Counted from the first letter of the stretch, positions 17,803-27,642 are shown. The stretch: DNA of 49,076 bases from UBA1195 sp045598025 (GCA_045598025.1 JAZLLH010000033.1:1-49076); one strand, 5' to 3'. Numbers and translations: made by a program. The notes: generated by a model from the sequence alone, not told the origin.

Positions 17803-17836
17803 AAAAAAAAGCGTTCTTTACGGAACGCTTTTTTTG
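17803..17836. terminator. Bidirectional intrinsic terminator
   Basis: GCGTTC (17811-17816) pairs with GAACGC (17823-17828), flanked by an A-run on the left and a T-run on the right, between the converging sufS and the repeat-protein gene. It can end transcription in both directions. Confidence 0.85.
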
Positions 17837-17853
17837 TTTAGGCCTTTCTGAAC

Positions 17854-19896
17854 TTATTGTCTGACAACTTTCAGAACCTTCAGCGTCTGATCGCCGGTCA
17901 TCACTTTCAGCACATAGCAGCCGGCGCTGTAGTCCGACATGGAAAGGACAGTTCTGCCATCCGACAAAGACTGGACATGCAGACGGCGACCGCTGAGGTC
18001 ATACACTTCCACCCTTTCTGCGGCAACTTCTGCCTCCACATACAATTGATCGGAAGTCGGATTCGGATACACTCTGGCTTCGGAGCGATTGCCCATTTCT
18101 GCTATACCTACGCTACCGATGTGCAGTGTCGACAATTGGGACACACCGCAGGCATTGAACGCCTGAACGGATACTGACCCCGTATCGCCATCGGACATAT
18201 TCCGCAAAGCAAAGATATAATCGTCCGAAACGCCGATGGGCTTCCAATTTTCGTTGGTATAAGTCCATTCATAGTAAAAAGCGTTGGGAACGGCACTGAT
18301 CCAATACGTATTCTTGCCTTCTTCGTACAGGTCCTTTTTGGTGTAGATTTCACCGGGATAATACGGAGCCCTGTCATCTTTGATCAGTTTCAGTGTGACA
18401 ATGGAGTCACATCCGCTCTTCGTATGCATCACAACCCTGTAGGTGCCGGCTTCAGAGAATACAGAATCCCCGATTTTGTAGGAAGCGTTGCTGGCGCAGA
18501 AATGATCCGTCATGTCCACCATATATGCCTTGGTCGTACGGAGACGGAAAAAGATAGTACTATCGCAACCATGGATGGTTTTCAAAGGAATCGTATAATC
18601 TCCGGATTCTGTATACAGACGTCCGTGACGCTTGAACGGGAGTTGGGTCTCGCAAATGGTCATCACATCCGTATCATTGTAAATCGGAGTGAAAGTAATG
18701 AAAATAGTGATGTTACTGTCACAACCGAACACCGTAGCCCTACGTCCGTGTATGGTCAAACGATCCAGCCAAGTAGCGCTCTCAGGCAGATTGAAACCAT
18801 AGTTGCTATAGCCTGCTCCCTGACATGTGGTATCATATATAACCACACTATGGGGCTCGGCCGTAGCCACATGCAGGTCAATAATACTGTCACATCCGTA
18901 AATGCTCTTCATATTGACCACATAGGTTCCGGAATCTGTAATGATGCGGTCTCCGCAAATATAGGGAAAATCATTGGTGCAAACATAGATGTAACGGGTT
19001 ATGCGGTATTTGGGTTCCACAACTGCTTCCACCCGTACGATGCTATCGCAGCCCTTGCTGGAAACGAAGGGAACATCCTTGCTTCCCTGATCCAGAATAT
19101 AAATAGGACCATATTTGTAAGGCAGCGAACTGGCACAAAGGTGCAATGTGTCGAAAGTCAACGGATACTCATAGGTTTCCAAGGTAAGGAAAACAATGCT
19201 GTCGCAGCCTTTGGCTGTCAAAGCATCCACCTGATAGTTACCGGGTTCGGCATACCATTTGGACCCGTAATGATACGGATAGGCACTGGGGCATATACGG
19301 ACCGTATCGAATAAGGCATAAGCCTGATTGACAGAAAGATCCAAATTAATAATACTATCGCAACCATTGACGGATTGCAACGGGATGCGGTAGTTGCCGG
19401 CTGTGGTCAGCACTCTTCCCCCGTAGGTATAGGGAAGTTCAGATGAACAAATGGTCAAACCTGTGTTCTTCTCATAAGAAGGAAATATGACCAAAGTTAC
19501 GTAGACAACGCTGTCGCATCCACTCACCGATTTAAGGTACTGCATCTTCAGCGAGGTTCCCACAGGCTGCGTAGCGGGAATCACCAAAGCTCCGTAGTTG
19601 TACGGCAACTCGGACTGGCAAAGTTGCAAGGTGTCATACACCTGGTAGGATTGTCCTACGTTCAACGTCAAATAGATAACCGTATCCGTACCCATTCGGA
19701 GCACATAGGTACCGCTGGGTGTCCCTGCTTGAAAAGTCGTATCCCCATACACATAGGGAAAATCACTAGAACAAAGATTCACCGTATCGACTCCATTGAA
19801 AGCAGAATCTGCGACAGTCAAACCGGTGGCATAGGCATCGCATACTCCGAATACCAGCAAGCAAAGGCAGGAAATGTGGGCAACAAATTTCTTCAT
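17854..19896 (-). CDS. T9SS-exported protein with nine Cys-rich GCDS repeats
   Basis: A 680-residue protein starting MKKFVAHIS (an upstream ATG at 19911 would add five residues; the chosen start gives a standard signal peptide of about 23 residues ending DAYA). The body is about nine repeats of roughly 60 residues, each built as C.S.LPY.YG...G.Y.....GCDSI..L.L. The repeat-start Cys and the GCDS Cys could form one disulfide per repeat. Two repeats are irregular (one reads CQGAGYSNYG, one ICETQLPFKRHG). After the repeats come an Ig-like module and a T9SS type A sorting domain from VYPNPTSDQL to LKVVRQ. Probable surface protein, perhaps an adhesin or stalk; the role is inferred. It has its own promoter and shares a terminator with sufS. 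Confidence 0.85.
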   Translation of the reverse strand: MKKFVAHISCLCLLVFGVCDAYATGLTVADSAFNGVDTVNLCSSDFPYVYGDTTFQAGTPSGTYVLRMGTDTVIYLTLNVGQSYQVYDTLQLCQSELPYNYGALVIPATQPVGTSLKMQYLKSVSGCDSVVYVTLVIFPSYEKNTGLTICSSELPYTYGGRVLTTAGNYRIPLQSVNGCDSIINLDLSVNQAYALFDTVRICPSAYPYHYGSKWYAEPGNYQVDALTAKGCDSIVFLTLETYEYPLTFDTLHLCASSLPYKYGPIYILDQGSKDVPFVSSKGCDSIVRVEAVVEPKYRITRYIYVCTNDFPYICGDRIITDSGTYVVNMKSIYGCDSIIDLHVATAEPHSVVIYDTTCQGAGYSNYGFNLPESATWLDRLTIHGRRATVFGCDSNITIFITFTPIYNDTDVMTICETQLPFKRHGRLYTESGDYTIPLKTIHGCDSTIFFRLRTTKAYMVDMTDHFCASNASYKIGDSVFSEAGTYRVVMHTKSGCDSIVTLKLIKDDRAPYYPGEIYTKKDLYEEGKNTYWISAVPNAFYYEWTYTNENWKPIGVSDDYIFALRNMSDGDTGSVSVQAFNACGVSQLSTLHIGSVGIAEMGNRSEARVYPNPTSDQLYVEAEVAAERVEVYDLSGRRLHVQSLSDGRTVLSMSDYSAGCYVLKVMTGDQTLKVLKVVRQ

Positions 19897-19956
19897 CGAA
19901 TTGTATTCCATTGAAAATGTTAATAAAATATGACCAATATATTAAAAAAACAAGTG

Positions 19957-19964
19957 CAAAAGTA
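19957..19964 (-). promoter_or_regulatory. Probable -7 element for the repeat-protein gene
   Basis: TACTTTTG matches TAnnTTTG about 60 bases upstream of the ATG at 19896. No TTTG at 15-20 bases upstream, so the match is partial. The 19912-20024 gap otherwise shows only a weak TTCAC/GTGAA inverted repeat after dnaJ. Confidence 0.4.
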
Positions 19965-20024
19965 GTCAAAAAAGACACGTCCTCCTGCCCTTGTTTTCAC
20001 ATTTTATAAACAACTCACGGTGAA

Positions 20025-21173
20025 TCAAAAGAACTGCTTCACCCGCTCAAAAAAAGTCGTCCTTTTTTCGTTTTTCGGTTCAAATTCTTCCGCTCCGTTC
20101 CATTGCTCCAGAATCTGTTTCTGCTCCTTGTTCAGGTTTTTGGGAATCCAGACATTCACGTTCACGATTAAATCTCCCTTTTCATAGGAACGAAGACCGG
20201 GAAGTCCCTTGCCATTCAGACGCAGCATTGTTCCGGGTTGGGTTCCCGGAGCAATTTTGATCCTCGCCTTTTGGTCAATGGTCGGAATATCCACTGTCGC
20301 CCCAAGTACGGCCTGAGGAAAACTGATGTAATAATCCAGATACAGATTGACTCCGTCTCTTTCGAACAGGGGATGCTTCACTTCTTCCACCAACACATAC
20401 AAATCGCCGGGGACTCCGCTGTTCGGAGCGGCATTTCCTTTTCCGCTCATGCTCAGCTGCATTCCGTCCGATACACCGGCAGGGATCCGGATATTGATGA
20501 TTTCCTCACCCTTCACAACGCCGTTTCCTGCGCAATGGGGACACTTGTCCGAAATCACCTTTCCGCTTCCATGGCAATGCGGACATTCGCTCTGCATCTG
20601 CATGGCACCGAAAATGGACTGCTGTACCCTTACCGTATAACCGCTGCCATGACAAGTTGGACAAGTTTTTACGGCATCGGGAGATTTTGCACCCGTACTT
20701 CCGCATTTGGGACATTGGACGTATTTCTGCACCTTGATGTTTTTTTCCACACCCTTTGCGATTTCCTCCAAAGTCAGTTTGACCTTGACCCGGAGGTTGG
20801 AACCTTTCTGCACAGCCCTGCGGCCTCCGGAACGGCTTCCTCCGAAACCGCCCATGCCTCCGATACCGAACTCTTCAAACAAATCTCCGAAATGGCTGAA
20901 TATATCACCCATATCAAAACCTTGGAATCCGCCGCCACCGGCAGCGCCAGACATGCCAGCATGTCCGAAACGATCGTATCGCTGACGCTTTTCCGGATGA
21001 CTCAAAACCTCGTAAGCTTCTGCAGCTTCCTTGAATTTTTCTTCTGCCTCCTTATCGCCTGGATTTTTATCCGGATGATATTGTATGGCCTTCTGCCTGT
21101 ATGCCTTCTTTATCGTTTGTTCGTCCGCATCCCTGGCGACACCCAACACCTCATAATAGTCGCGTTTTTCCAT
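20025..21173 (-). CDS. dnaJ: Chaperone DnaJ
   Basis: A 382-residue full-length (type I) DnaJ, the Hsp40 partner that stimulates DnaK ATPase and delivers unfolded proteins. Domain order: J domain at 1-70 with the HPD motif at 33-35, a Gly/Phe-rich linker at about 75-120, four zinc-binding CxxCxGxG-type repeats at about 155-225 (CPKCGSTG, CPTCHGSG, CPHCHGSG, CPHCAGNG), and the C-terminal substrate-binding domains. The third and fourth repeats are near-canonical. It begins ten bases after grpE, forming the usual grpE-dnaJ pair. dnaK is not in the window. No CIRCE or other heat-shock operator was seen. Confidence 0.97.
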   Translation of the reverse strand: MEKRDYYEVLGVARDADEQTIKKAYRQKAIQYHPDKNPGDKEAEEKFKEAAEAYEVLSHPEKRQRYDRFGHAGMSGAAGGGGFQGFDMGDIFSHFGDLFEEFGIGGMGGFGGSRSGGRRAVQKGSNLRVKVKLTLEEIAKGVEKNIKVQKYVQCPKCGSTGAKSPDAVKTCPTCHGSGYTVRVQQSIFGAMQMQSECPHCHGSGKVISDKCPHCAGNGVVKGEEIINIRIPAGVSDGMQLSMSGKGNAAPNSGVPGDLYVLVEEVKHPLFERDGVNLYLDYYISFPQAVLGATVDIPTIDQKARIKIAPGTQPGTMLRLNGKGLPGLRSYEKGDLIVNVNVWIPKNLNKEQKQILEQWNGAEEFEPKNEKRTTFFERVKQFF

Positions 21174-21182
21174 GAAGTCCTC

Positions 21183-21800
21183 CTATTGGTAAATCACTAC
21201 TTTTGCATAGCGTATCACCTTGTCGTTCAACTTATATCCCTTTTGTATTTCATCCATGATGTGATTTTTATCCTCCTCCGTGGGAGCCGGAATCGTTGTC
21301 ACCGCCTCGTGGAAATCCACGTCGAAAACCTCACCCACAGCCTGAATTTCTTCCAATCCCTGCTGCTTGAGATAGGTTTTCAGCTTTTGGTATATCAAAT
21401 TCATACCCTCTGAATCCGAAATTTCCGAATCGGCATTTTTCTCCTTTTCGTACTTGAGAGCGCGCTCCATGTCATCCAACACGGGAAGCAGACCCAGTAT
21501 GATCTTTTCGGAGGCGTTCTTGATGATGTCCAGTTTTTCGCTGTTCGTCCGACGGCGATAGTTATCGAATTCGGAATACAGACGGATGTATTTGTCGTGT
21601 AACTCGGCCTTTTCTGCTTCGGCTTTTTCTTTTTCCAACTGCAGAGCCTCCATCTTTTTTCCGTTTTTTTCTTTTTTGCGGAAGCCCTCCTTCTTCGTAT
21701 TGCTCTCCTTTTCCGTTTCAACGGACTCCGATGCGGTCTCCGTCACGGGCTGTTCTTCCATTTCCTGTTTTTCCTGCTTGTCTGTTGCTTCTTCTTTCAT
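21183..21800 (-). CDS. grpE: Nucleotide exchange factor GrpE
   Basis: GrpE opens the nucleotide pocket of DnaK to release ADP. The protein has a long Glu/Lys-rich disordered head and coiled coil (to about residue 85), then the conserved LHDKYIRLYSEFDNYRRR stretch, LLPVLDDMERAL, and the C-terminal beta domain with VDFHEAV and GYKLNDKVIRYAKV. I start it at 21800 (MKEEATDK, 205 residues), where an AAAGG stands a few bases upstream; an in-frame ATG at 21827 would add nine residues. It lies between fumC and dnaJ on the same strand with short gaps and no visible terminator, so it may be co-transcribed with porZ and fumC. Confidence 0.95.
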   Translation of the reverse strand: MKEEATDKQEKQEMEEQPVTETASESVETEKESNTKKEGFRKKEKNGKKMEALQLEKEKAEAEKAELHDKYIRLYSEFDNYRRRTNSEKLDIIKNASEKIILGLLPVLDDMERALKYEKEKNADSEISDSEGMNLIYQKLKTYLKQQGLEEIQAVGEVFDVDFHEAVTTIPAPTEEDKNHIMDEIQKGYKLNDKVIRYAKVVIYQ

Positions 21801-21875
21801 ATCTGCCTTTCTTGAATTTGCCGGCATAATGGCAAATAGTTTGCCATACCGGTCCTACTGACACTTTGGCAGGAA

Positions 21876-23264
21876 TCAGTTTCTGCCAATCATATTTTCC
21901 GGTTTCACCCAAGCCTCAAAATCCTCTTTGGAAACCAGACCGAGTTCCAAAGCGGCATCTTCCAGGCTCAAATCATGACTATATGCATAACGGGCAATTT
22001 CGGCAGCATGATGATATCCGATATGAGGGTTCAGAGCGGTTACCAGCATCAGAGAATGGTCCAGATTCTCCCGAATACGTTGCTCGTTGGCTGTGATTCC
22101 GCTCACGCAATGAATTTCAAATGAGCGGCAAGCATCGGCCAGCAACTGCGCTTCCAATAATACATTGTAGGCAATGACCGGCATGAATACATTGAGTTGC
22201 CAATGTCCCTGCATACCGGACACGGAAACAGTCGCGTCACATCCCATAAGCTGGGCACATACCATACAGAGAGCCTCGCACTGGGTGGGATTGACCTTTC
22301 CCGGCATGATGGATGAACCCGGTTCATTCTGAGGAAGCACGATTTCACCGATACCGCAGCGGGGACCGGAAGCCGACAAACGGATATCATTGGCTATTTT
22401 GGTCAGACTGACAGCCAGTTGTTTCATAGCAGCCGAGGTTTCCACCAAAGCATCGTGAGACGACATGGCCTCGTATTTGTTGGCAGCCGGACGGAAATCT
22501 TTTCCCGTAAACTGGCGGATATAGTCCACGCAACAGACATCGTAAGCGTCAGGCGTATTCAGCCCGGTTCCCACCGCTGTTCCTCCTATGGGAAGCTCCA
22601 TCAGATGAGGAAGACTACGTTCCAAGGCATCCGTTCCATATGCCACTTGGGCTGCATAGGCGGAAAATTCGCTCCCCAGACGCAATGGAGTGGCATCCTG
22701 CATATGGGTTCTTCCGATTTTGATGATGGAGCGGAAAGACTCCGCCTTTGCCTCCAGCGAATGCTGAAGACTCCTCAATGCCGGAATGGTCTGATCGGAC
22801 AGATGAATAGCTACAGCCATGCGCATGGCCGAAGGAAAAACGTCGTTGGTTGACTGAGATTTGTTCACATCATCATTCGGAGAAAGAAAAGTTCCCTCTC
22901 CCAAAGTCCGTCCCCTCAGCACTTCTGCCCGATTGGCAATCACCTCATTCACATTCATATTGGTTTGAGTACCGGAACCGGTCTGCCATACCACCAACGG
23001 GAACTGCTCATCGAGCCTGCCGGCCGTGATTTCATCACAGACCTGGGCAATAGCATCGCGCTTTTCCTCCGGCAACACCCCCAGACGGGCGTTGGCATAG
23101 GCTGCCGCTTTTTTGATAACGGCCAGATTGCTGATCACCTCCATCGGCATGCGTATATCACCTATCTTGAAATTCTGGTACGACCGTTGGGTTTGCGCGC
23201 CCCAATATTTATCGTCAGGGACGGCCACTTCCCCCATGGTATCTTTCTCTATCCTCGTCTTCAT
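21876..23264 (-). CDS. fumC: Fumarate hydratase, class II
   Basis: A 462-residue class II fumarase, which interconverts fumarate and L-malate without an iron-sulfur cluster. The family signature GSSIMPGKVNPTQCEA is present, as are the substrate-binding TGSGTQTNMNVNEV and the GRTHMQDATPLRLG stretch with its His. Length is standard. The ATG at 23264 is preferred over an in-frame TTG at 23273. It starts ten bases after the stop of porZ and is followed by grpE after about 75 bases. A metabolic gene between a secretion gene and chaperone genes suggests a mixed transcript. Confidence 0.95.
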   Translation of the reverse strand: MKTRIEKDTMGEVAVPDDKYWGAQTQRSYQNFKIGDIRMPMEVISNLAVIKKAAAYANARLGVLPEEKRDAIAQVCDEITAGRLDEQFPLVVWQTGSGTQTNMNVNEVIANRAEVLRGRTLGEGTFLSPNDDVNKSQSTNDVFPSAMRMAVAIHLSDQTIPALRSLQHSLEAKAESFRSIIKIGRTHMQDATPLRLGSEFSAYAAQVAYGTDALERSLPHLMELPIGGTAVGTGLNTPDAYDVCCVDYIRQFTGKDFRPAANKYEAMSSHDALVETSAAMKQLAVSLTKIANDIRLSASGPRCGIGEIVLPQNEPGSSIMPGKVNPTQCEALCMVCAQLMGCDATVSVSGMQGHWQLNVFMPVIAYNVLLEAQLLADACRSFEIHCVSGITANEQRIRENLDHSLMLVTALNPHIGYHHAAEIARYAYSHDLSLEDAALELGLVSKEDFEAWVKPENMIGRN

Positions 23265-23273
23265 AAAATACAA

Positions 23274-25622
23274 TTACTTTATAAACAGAATTTTTCCACA
23301 TGATTTTTCCTTACCTGAAGCATCGCTGACATGAACGAAATAAACACCCGTAGCGACCCGTCTGCCGTCAAAACGGCAGCCGTTCCATACAGCGGTACCT
23401 CCATTGGAAAGCGTACGGTATACCAAGCCTCCGTGCACGTCGGTAATCTTCACCTCAGACGCATCTTCCAAATCACAAATGGAGATCCACCCGGTATAAT
23501 CCTCCCGAACCGGATTCGGAAACACTTTCAGATGACTGTAGTCCTTGGCCGGATCCGTGGCTGTATACCGAAAGGACTCAAGTCCCTTATCCGTACCTAT
23601 GAACACTTCTCCGCTCGAACCCACTATGGCTATATCCCGTACATTGTTTGATATCAGAGGGCTGTTTTCCTTGGTAAAATGCAGCAACTCCGTTTCACCA
23701 TCCTCCGACAACAGGAATACACCTGCATTTTCAGTCCCTATCCATTTACGGTTACCCGGATCCACTTTGATACAACTGATGGCCTCATTGTAAAGCAGCA
23801 GCTCCGTCAAACTGTCCATGGTCACCCGGGGTGCATAGGGAAGCGTACCCGGATAGTCAAACAGACGGGAAGGAGAATAGTATATCTTTATTCCTTTGTC
23901 GGTTCCCAACCAGATTTCTCCATCCTTATCCTCCGCAATGCAATATATATAGGAAAAAGCACCCGTTTCCTCCGTCAGGGAAATGTTCAACTGTACCAGA
24001 CGGTCATCGGATGTATTGGCAAGCGTTCCGTGCGGATCAAACAACAGCAGAGATGACTCTCTGTTGCCTGTCATCCAGACCCATCCCCGGTGATCCACCA
24101 AAATACTCCCGACAACGGCACCGGTCGTTTGACGTATGTTGTAGCGGAACCATTCACCTTTGGGAGTTTTTACACAGAGTGGATTGGAAGACAAAGGATT
24201 AAGCACCCACAGATTCCGATTGGAATCCATGCACATCCGCCCTGCACGCACGTTGCCGTAATACGGCTCCAAAGTAGAATTGAGGGAATCGTACAAAGTA
24301 ATCTCCCCGCCTTTCAAATGCAGCAATCCGTGCAGATAGGAACTGATGTAGCATTCCCTAGGGTCGGAAGAAGGGAGCAACACATCCATGGAAGCCCGGT
24401 AAGCCACATCCACATAGGTATTGATCCATCGTTGATTATGGTATACGCTCAACAAGATATGCGACCACACTGGAGTCCACCCGTTATGCGGAGCTTCATG
24501 CACCACGGCCAAAGTAGAATTGTTGGCATCCATGGCCCATACGCCATCCGTCAGCGGGCCTTCCAGATTGTAATACTGAGGCTGGTCTGTCCACAACTGC
24601 CGGACCAGTCCGTGCTCGTAATCCGCCAGCCACAGATAACCGTCATCGCCCAACAGGGCGTTCTGAGGTTCTTCAGAACCGAAGGCTATTTTTTTGGCAA
24701 GTTTACCGTTTTCCAAAGAAGTGTATGCATACGCTGCATTCCAGTATGTAACAATCAGACAGCCTCTGGATACACACATGTTGCGGACCTCTTCGTATCC
24801 GGCTATCTCCTGAAGCATCCAACGGCCATTCCTGTAAGCATAAAGAGCATTGGAACGGGTTACGGCTTCCGTATGAAAGGTTGAATCCGCATTCCATACC
24901 GTATCGTTGTCCAGAAAAGCAGACCGTACAGCGTACACAGCATCTCCATAGGATTCCAATTGATCAACCTGCACATCGGCAGGCAATCCGTCGGCACTAC
25001 AGCGAATCCAAGTGGAAAATTGGGCTATTTTTCTATTGGACAATGTATTCCAATATATACCCTGAGCGGTGGCCGCATAAATGGTATCACCTTTAATACA
25101 GACATCACGCACGGACAACACCTGATTCTGCGACTGGAAAGTCCAGCTTTCCTTGATGTAATGCCGGGCCATATCCACCACCATCAGCCCGAAACCGGTA
25201 GCCAGATAAGCTTTGTGATCACGGATGCAGACATTGTAAATGGTTTTGTCACCGGCCATTTGCTTCTCGTAAAGGTCCGGCAGACTATAGACCTGCCCTT
25301 TGCTGTAAAAATCCAAATTCGAATTGGCATAGCATATCAGGACTGTTTCCAGGGAATCATCCGCATAAATTCGGGAAATTCCCACATCCGAAAGGCCTTC
25401 CGTAATGCCAAGACGTCGGCACAATCCATCCTTCAGATCGAGAGAATAAAGCGAATTGGTAGTGGCAACGAAAATTTCGTCTCCCAATTGAAGCAGATCC
25501 AAACCTTCCGAATAGGAAAAATGAGTATTCCACTGCCCGATAGCGATATCAGACTGGGCCTTCACCCCTTGCATCGCCAACAAAAACACAACGATTGCGG
25601 ATATTGATATTTTTCTGCCCAT
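23274..25622 (-). CDS. porZ: T9SS component PorZ
   Basis: A 782-residue protein with signal peptide (about 1-22, ending GVKAQ) and an N-terminus typical of PorZ (IGQWNTHFSYSEGLDLLQLG). Two beta-propeller domains follow, visible as repeated blades such as IWLGTDKGIKIYYS, KWIGTENAGVFLL and VFIGTDKGLESF. The last 85 residues are a T9SS sorting domain (HLKVFPNPVRED to KILFIK). In Porphyromonas gingivalis, PorZ (about 776 residues) is a surface protein of the attachment complex that passes anionic lipopolysaccharide to the sortase PorU. Finding it fits a sugar-anchored cargo system here. It lies 12 bases after the type B protein gene and 10 bases before fumC. Confidence 0.9.
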   Translation of the reverse strand: MGRKISISAIVVFLLAMQGVKAQSDIAIGQWNTHFSYSEGLDLLQLGDEIFVATTNSLYSLDLKDGLCRRLGITEGLSDVGISRIYADDSLETVLICYANSNLDFYSKGQVYSLPDLYEKQMAGDKTIYNVCIRDHKAYLATGFGLMVVDMARHYIKESWTFQSQNQVLSVRDVCIKGDTIYAATAQGIYWNTLSNRKIAQFSTWIRCSADGLPADVQVDQLESYGDAVYAVRSAFLDNDTVWNADSTFHTEAVTRSNALYAYRNGRWMLQEIAGYEEVRNMCVSRGCLIVTYWNAAYAYTSLENGKLAKKIAFGSEEPQNALLGDDGYLWLADYEHGLVRQLWTDQPQYYNLEGPLTDGVWAMDANNSTLAVVHEAPHNGWTPVWSHILLSVYHNQRWINTYVDVAYRASMDVLLPSSDPRECYISSYLHGLLHLKGGEITLYDSLNSTLEPYYGNVRAGRMCMDSNRNLWVLNPLSSNPLCVKTPKGEWFRYNIRQTTGAVVGSILVDHRGWVWMTGNRESSLLLFDPHGTLANTSDDRLVQLNISLTEETGAFSYIYCIAEDKDGEIWLGTDKGIKIYYSPSRLFDYPGTLPYAPRVTMDSLTELLLYNEAISCIKVDPGNRKWIGTENAGVFLLSEDGETELLHFTKENSPLISNNVRDIAIVGSSGEVFIGTDKGLESFRYTATDPAKDYSHLKVFPNPVREDYTGWISICDLEDASEVKITDVHGGLVYRTLSNGGTAVWNGCRFDGRRVATGVYFVHVSDASGKEKSCGKILFIK

Positions 25623-25634
25623 ATAATTTATTAT

Positions 25635-27635
25635 CTAACGGATCAAATTGACCATTCCCCTTCGGGAAAACATATTTTTGGCATCGATTCTATACGTCAG
25701 CTGATACACATATATTCCCGGACGGGCAGGCTTTCCATCGATATTTCCGTCCCATCCTTCATCCGGATGATGAGTTTCAAACACCAACTGCCCCCAACGG
25801 TCAAAGATCAAGAAAGAATACTCGGTAGCATCCACATGCAGATTCACCGGTCTGAACACCCTATTGTCCTCAATGGCACTGGAAGGAATGAAACTATTTG
25901 GAATATAAGTTGTTGATGATTTAAATACCTGGACCGTATTGGAATGACATTCCTCTTCAAAAGGCAACTCTGCATGGCTTCCGCTGGCGGTCACTCGGTA
26001 GAGGTAACTGCTGCTTTTTCCGTCGTTCTTCCACACATCATCCCTGTATAGTGCAACCACAGAGGGCAGTACTGTCAGCAACTCGAAATCTGACTGCTCT
26101 GAAGATTTTCGATAAACCGTGTAATCATCCGGACTCCGCCCGAACCCATCATAACTGCTCCAATTCAACAGGTTTTCGTCATCGGATGGTTCGGATACCG
26201 TCAACAGGATATTGTTTCCGACTTCCGAAACCGCAAACGGGAATTCGCATTCATCGGAAATTCCGACCTGATACAGATAGGTCTGATGAGAAACATCCAG
26301 CCCCTTTCGTTCCCAAATATAGGTATTTCCGGATTTTACCGAAGTGTCCAGGGGAAGAAACTGGCTTTCACCGGATTTTTTTCCGTAAAGAATCACCGTT
26401 CGGAAATCAACGGAATCAGGGACATAAGCCTTCACTTCCAGCTGACGGTCACCTGTCACACTGACCGAACGGAGGTACACTTTGCCAGAGCCCAATTGAC
26501 GATAAAATTCAACAGGTATCAGGGAAGAAGTGGAAGAACAACTGCTATCCGCATTCCACACCCGCACATAAAACACGAAGGAATGCATCACATCCAAGCC
26601 GCCGCATGTATGCCGCACTTCCGCGCCACGACCCGTTCCTATGCAATAAAAAGGTCCGCCCTCCTCACTGACAAACACTTCATAAAATGCGCAGCCTCCG
26701 GGCAGATGGTCGTACGCATTCCACTGCAGGTGAACCAGACTATCGCATTTTTGCGTGGTAGCTGACAAATGCAAAGTGTGGTGCACCTCCCCTAAAGGGC
26801 TGGCATTCCGGCAGGTATCAATGGATGCAATGCGGTACTCCCACACTTGATCTGGCGAATGCAGGCTATCAATATAATGGGTATTGCCGGCTCCATACAG
26901 AGTATCCAAGACCTTCCAGATACCGTCTTCGTACACGTAAGCAATGTAACCGAACACATCTGCAGAAGCGGAAGCCTGCCATCCGAGTTCGCAATAATGG
27001 TGCTGAGGATGCAGACTCACACTGTCCAGACGCGCTGTATCCGGTGCCGTATAATCCGAAAAATAATCTTCGCACAAGGGAGAAACAAAGCGACAACCGG
27101 CGACCTTCGTCTCCAACACATAGGAAAGAGTATCTCCGCACACCGTCACTGTATCTGTAAAAAACGTCTGACGGGTGACAGTCACGGGATCATTGCCCGC
27201 CCCCCTGCGATACAGAGTAAAAGAAGGCAAGGAATCGGGATGCAGACCGGTATGTGCTGGCCGCATCCAAGTCAGCCGGGCTATTCTTCCCTGCACATTT
27301 TCCATATACAGCGAAAGTGTGGAAACCGTATCCGATTTCTCAGAACCCGAGCAGACGAAGTAATACCGGGGAACAGACTGCGCTCCGGCTTTTCTGTGCA
27401 CACATGTCATTTGCGAAGCATCTTCCACCGTCTCTTCCAAAACGTAAGGACCAGACTTTGCTGCCGATGTATAGATATCGTACCGGCAAGCGGACGGCGA
27501 CGTCCCGTTCCATTGCCAGGACAAGGACACGGAACCGGAATCCCCGACTGCAACCGAAGTGATGGACAAGTGCTGTGCGGAAAGCATTCCAATCCAGCAC
27601 AACAACAGCAATATCGAGCAGATTTTTTTTGACAT
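25635..27635 (-). CDS. Secreted fibronectin-like protein with T9SS type B sorting domain
   Basis: A 666-residue exported protein: signal peptide about 1-20 (ending LSAQ), then several fibronectin type III-like modules recognisable by repeated L.W...D and Y.VYRKS stretches (for example SLSWQWNG, GWQASASADVFGYIAYVYED and LNWSSYDGFGRSPDDYTVY). The C-terminal 90 residues, from YIPNSFIPSS through FDRWGQLVFETHHPDEGWDG to GMVNLIR, are the gliding-motility-associated (type B) sorting domain. In Flavobacteria such proteins are exported by T9SS with a PorP/SprF partner, which is not obvious nearby. It is the first gene of the run leading to porZ, and its start almost coincides with the predicted transcription start. 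Confidence 0.85.
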   Translation of the reverse strand: MSKKICSILLLLCWIGMLSAQHLSITSVAVGDSGSVSLSWQWNGTSPSACRYDIYTSAAKSGPYVLEETVEDASQMTCVHRKAGAQSVPRYYFVCSGSEKSDTVSTLSLYMENVQGRIARLTWMRPAHTGLHPDSLPSFTLYRRGAGNDPVTVTRQTFFTDTVTVCGDTLSYVLETKVAGCRFVSPLCEDYFSDYTAPDTARLDSVSLHPQHHYCELGWQASASADVFGYIAYVYEDGIWKVLDTLYGAGNTHYIDSLHSPDQVWEYRIASIDTCRNASPLGEVHHTLHLSATTQKCDSLVHLQWNAYDHLPGGCAFYEVFVSEEGGPFYCIGTGRGAEVRHTCGGLDVMHSFVFYVRVWNADSSCSSTSSLIPVEFYRQLGSGKVYLRSVSVTGDRQLEVKAYVPDSVDFRTVILYGKKSGESQFLPLDTSVKSGNTYIWERKGLDVSHQTYLYQVGISDECEFPFAVSEVGNNILLTVSEPSDDENLLNWSSYDGFGRSPDDYTVYRKSSEQSDFELLTVLPSVVALYRDDVWKNDGKSSSYLYRVTASGSHAELPFEEECHSNTVQVFKSSTTYIPNSFIPSSAIEDNRVFRPVNLHVDATEYSFLIFDRWGQLVFETHHPDEGWDGNIDGKPARPGIYVYQLTYRIDAKNMFSRRGMVNLIR

Positions 27636-27642
27636 TAGGCCA

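Noticed and set aside
18424..19314. A 296-codon plus-strand frame opposite the nine-repeat protein
   Set aside because: Its apparent repeats are the mirror image of the repeats in the real gene.
17854..19896. Nine-repeat region as a CRISPR-like or tandem DNA repeat
   Set aside because: The repeats are conserved at protein level only; the DNA units differ too much and there are no unique spacers.
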